Shown: one piece after another, positions 7,179 to 8,061 of the stretch | Numbering within the stretch: position 1 is the stretch's first letter | Layout of the letters: the number at the start of each line of letters is the position of its first letter | Assembly (NCBI GenBank): GCA_013202595.1 | Contig: JABMPV010000001.1 | Location: forward strand, 1-8,061 | Direction: 5' to 3' | From: a bacterium | GTDB lineage: Bacteria > Actinomycetota > Acidimicrobiia > Spongiisociales > UBA11373 | Length of the DNA: 8,061 nt | Notes under the pieces: generated by a model | Databases searched by the model: none | The model's input: the letters and a program-made list of their open reading frames with translations, nothing else | Told to the model about the DNA's origin: nothing | Made by a program: the position numbers and the translations under genes

Positions 7179-7213
7179 GTGTCGCACGATCGCGAACCTC
7201 ACATGTCCGCTGT

Positions 7214-7510
7214 TCACCAGATCGGGTAGATCCCCCGGAGCACCTCGAGTTCGCGGTCCGCGGCCATCATCGGTGCAACCGTGTCGCGCCAGGTTTCGAA
7301 GTGGCCGGTCTTCTTATGGGACACAGCATCGTCGGGGGTGTCATACCACTCGTACAACACGAAGCGAGTGGCGTCTTCGGGATCGGAGAGCACATCGAAC
7401 CTGCGGTTCCCCGACTCCTCGACCGACGCTTCGTGATTGATCCGGGTCGCCTCCAGGAACTCGGCTCGACAATCCGGCTTGATGGAGATATGAACCAGGG
7501 TCACATGCAT
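7214..7510 (-). CDS. LsrG-like / antibiotic biosynthesis monooxygenase (ABM) domain protein
   Basis: This is a 98-residue single-domain protein of the dimeric ferredoxin-like ABM fold. It begins MHVTLVHISIK and then carries NHEASVEESGNRRFDVL (25-41), DPEDATRFVLYEWY (43-56) and HKKTGHFETW (65-74). From memory, this pattern lines up without gaps with E. coli LsrG, which isomerises phosphorylated autoinducer-2 (phospho-DPD). LsrG-like positions kept include H2, N25, H26, N35, F38, D43, Y53, E54, H65 and H70. ATG at 7510 is preceded by GGAGG with 4 nt spacing; a GTG 12 nt upstream is less likely. The gene is 78 bp downstream of the RidA gene and 96 bp upstream of the lyase. No lsrK, lsrF or lsrB homologue is visible, so it may act on another hydroxy-ketone, or be a quinol-monooxygenase-like protein. 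The fold is secure; the reaction is not. Confidence 0.88.
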   Translation of the reverse strand: MHVTLVHISIKPDCRAEFLEATRINHEASVEESGNRRFDVLSDPEDATRFVLYEWYDTPDDAVSHKKTGHFETWRDTVAPMMAADRELEVLRGIYPIW

Positions 7511-7588
7511 GGGTCCTCCCACGATCGTCTCTCGGACTCAGAAACCGACGACGGCTCTTTCGCTGAACGCCCGGGCGCCATCACGGGT

Positions 7589-7966
7589 TCAACGAACGGC
7601 GATCGCTTCGATCTCGACTCGCAACTGGGGTCTTGGAAGCGCAGCGACCTGGAATGTCGAACGGGCCGGCGGTTCACCGTCGAAGAACGACCCGTACACC
7701 TCATTGACGCTGGAGAACTCGGATATGTCGATGAGGAAGACGGTGGTCTTCACCAGATCACCGAAGCCCAGGCCGAGGTCCCCGAGGATGACACCGATGC
7801 GCTCCATCGCCAACCGGGTCTGGTCGACGGTCTCCAGGGGCAGGCCCGATTCGGGGTCGTACCCGACCTGCCCCGAGATGAACACGAGGCCGTCTGCCTC
7901 GACTGCAGCGGAGTACGGCGCCCGCGGCGCCGGGACGTTCGGGAGTGCGGGAACGGACTTTGGCAT
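7589..7966 (-). CDS. RidA/YjgF/YER057c/UK114-family protein (enamine/imine deaminase)
   Basis: This is a 125-residue protein of normal RidA length, expected to form a cytoplasmic trimer that hydrolyses reactive enamine/imine intermediates to ketoacids and ammonia. Visible family features are PYSAAV (17-22), FISGQVG (29-35), PPARSTFQVAALP (99-111) and VEIEAIAV (117-124). R102 corresponds to the substrate-binding Arg105 of E. coli RidA, and E120 to its conserved glutamate, so the site looks active. ATG at 7966 is supported by AAGAAGGAG (7974-7982) 7 nt upstream; a GTG at 7993 lacks such a site and would add 9 atypical residues. It is the first complete gene of the minus-strand run. RidA homologues often accompany catabolic operons for amino or aromatic compounds, which fits the lyase and transporter downstream. 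Confidence 0.93.
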   Translation of the reverse strand: MPKSVPALPNVPAPRAPYSAAVEADGLVFISGQVGYDPESGLPLETVDQTRLAMERIGVILGDLGLGFGDLVKTTVFLIDISEFSSVNEVYGSFFDGEPPARSTFQVAALPRPQLRVEIEAIAVR

Positions 7967-7995
7967 CGAATGGCTCCTTCTTCTGGTGGCCACCG

Positions 7996-8014
7996 GCCCG
8001 GGGCGGGCCCGGGC
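7996..8014. other. Short GC-rich inverted repeat upstream of the RidA gene
   Basis: GCCCGGG at 7996-8002 and CCCGGGC at 8008-8014 form a 7-bp perfect stem with a 5-nt loop, 14 nt before the RidA ribosome binding site. It could be a leader hairpin or the end of an upstream transcript. In GC-rich DNA such short stems also arise by chance. Otherwise I see no gene or clear promoter in 7967-8061. Confidence 0.35.
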
Positions 8015-8061
8015 GCGGCTGGATGTCGAGAGGCGACCGGGATCACCGACACCTATCGAGA

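Overview
The window is high-GC DNA in which every convincing gene lies on the minus strand, so the genes are read from right to left. The solute-binding lipoprotein has a lipobox followed by an acidic stretch and a long Thr/Ala/Pro linker. With the high GC content and purine-rich ribosome binding sites, this points to an actinobacterium. The lipoprotein style is what one often sees in Acidimicrobiia, but that placement is an inference from style, not from a marker gene.

Layout in transcription order: (1) a RidA/YjgF-family enamine/imine deaminase (7966-7589); (2) a small ABM-fold protein strikingly like the AI-2 catabolic enzyme LsrG (7510-7214); (3) a 96-bp gap with a plausible sigma70-type promoter and a small palindrome; (4) a DapA/NanA-superfamily lyase (7117-6206); (5) an NAD-dependent epimerase/dehydratase-like SDR that overlaps it by 4 bp (6209-5271); (6) a family-5 solute-binding lipoprotein (5239-3578); (7) a gap with a perfect 16-bp inverted repeat; (8) two Dpp/Opp-type permeases (about 3496-2540 and 2540-1644); (9) two Dpp/Opp-type ATPases (1612-560, and 563 running off the left edge). 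No stretch of more than 300 bp lacks a gene.

Genes 4 to 9 look like one operon. Junctions are tight: GTGA, TGATG and ATGA overlaps, and gaps of 31, 81 and 31 bp. The transporter has all five parts of a dipeptide/oligopeptide/nickel-type importer (binding protein, two permeases, two ATPases). The upstream enzymes (Schiff-base lyase, NAD-dependent SDR, and possibly RidA and the LsrG-like isomerase) suggest import and breakdown of a small carbonyl- or carboxylate-bearing compound, such as a sugar acid or amino-sugar acid. The actual substrate cannot be read from the sequence.

The two points most worth a second look are the first permease gene, which has no ATG, GTG or TTG where its N-terminus should begin (GTA sits at the ideal distance from a strong Shine-Dalgarno sequence), and the strong hairpin just before it. 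Both could lower permease synthesis relative to the binding protein.
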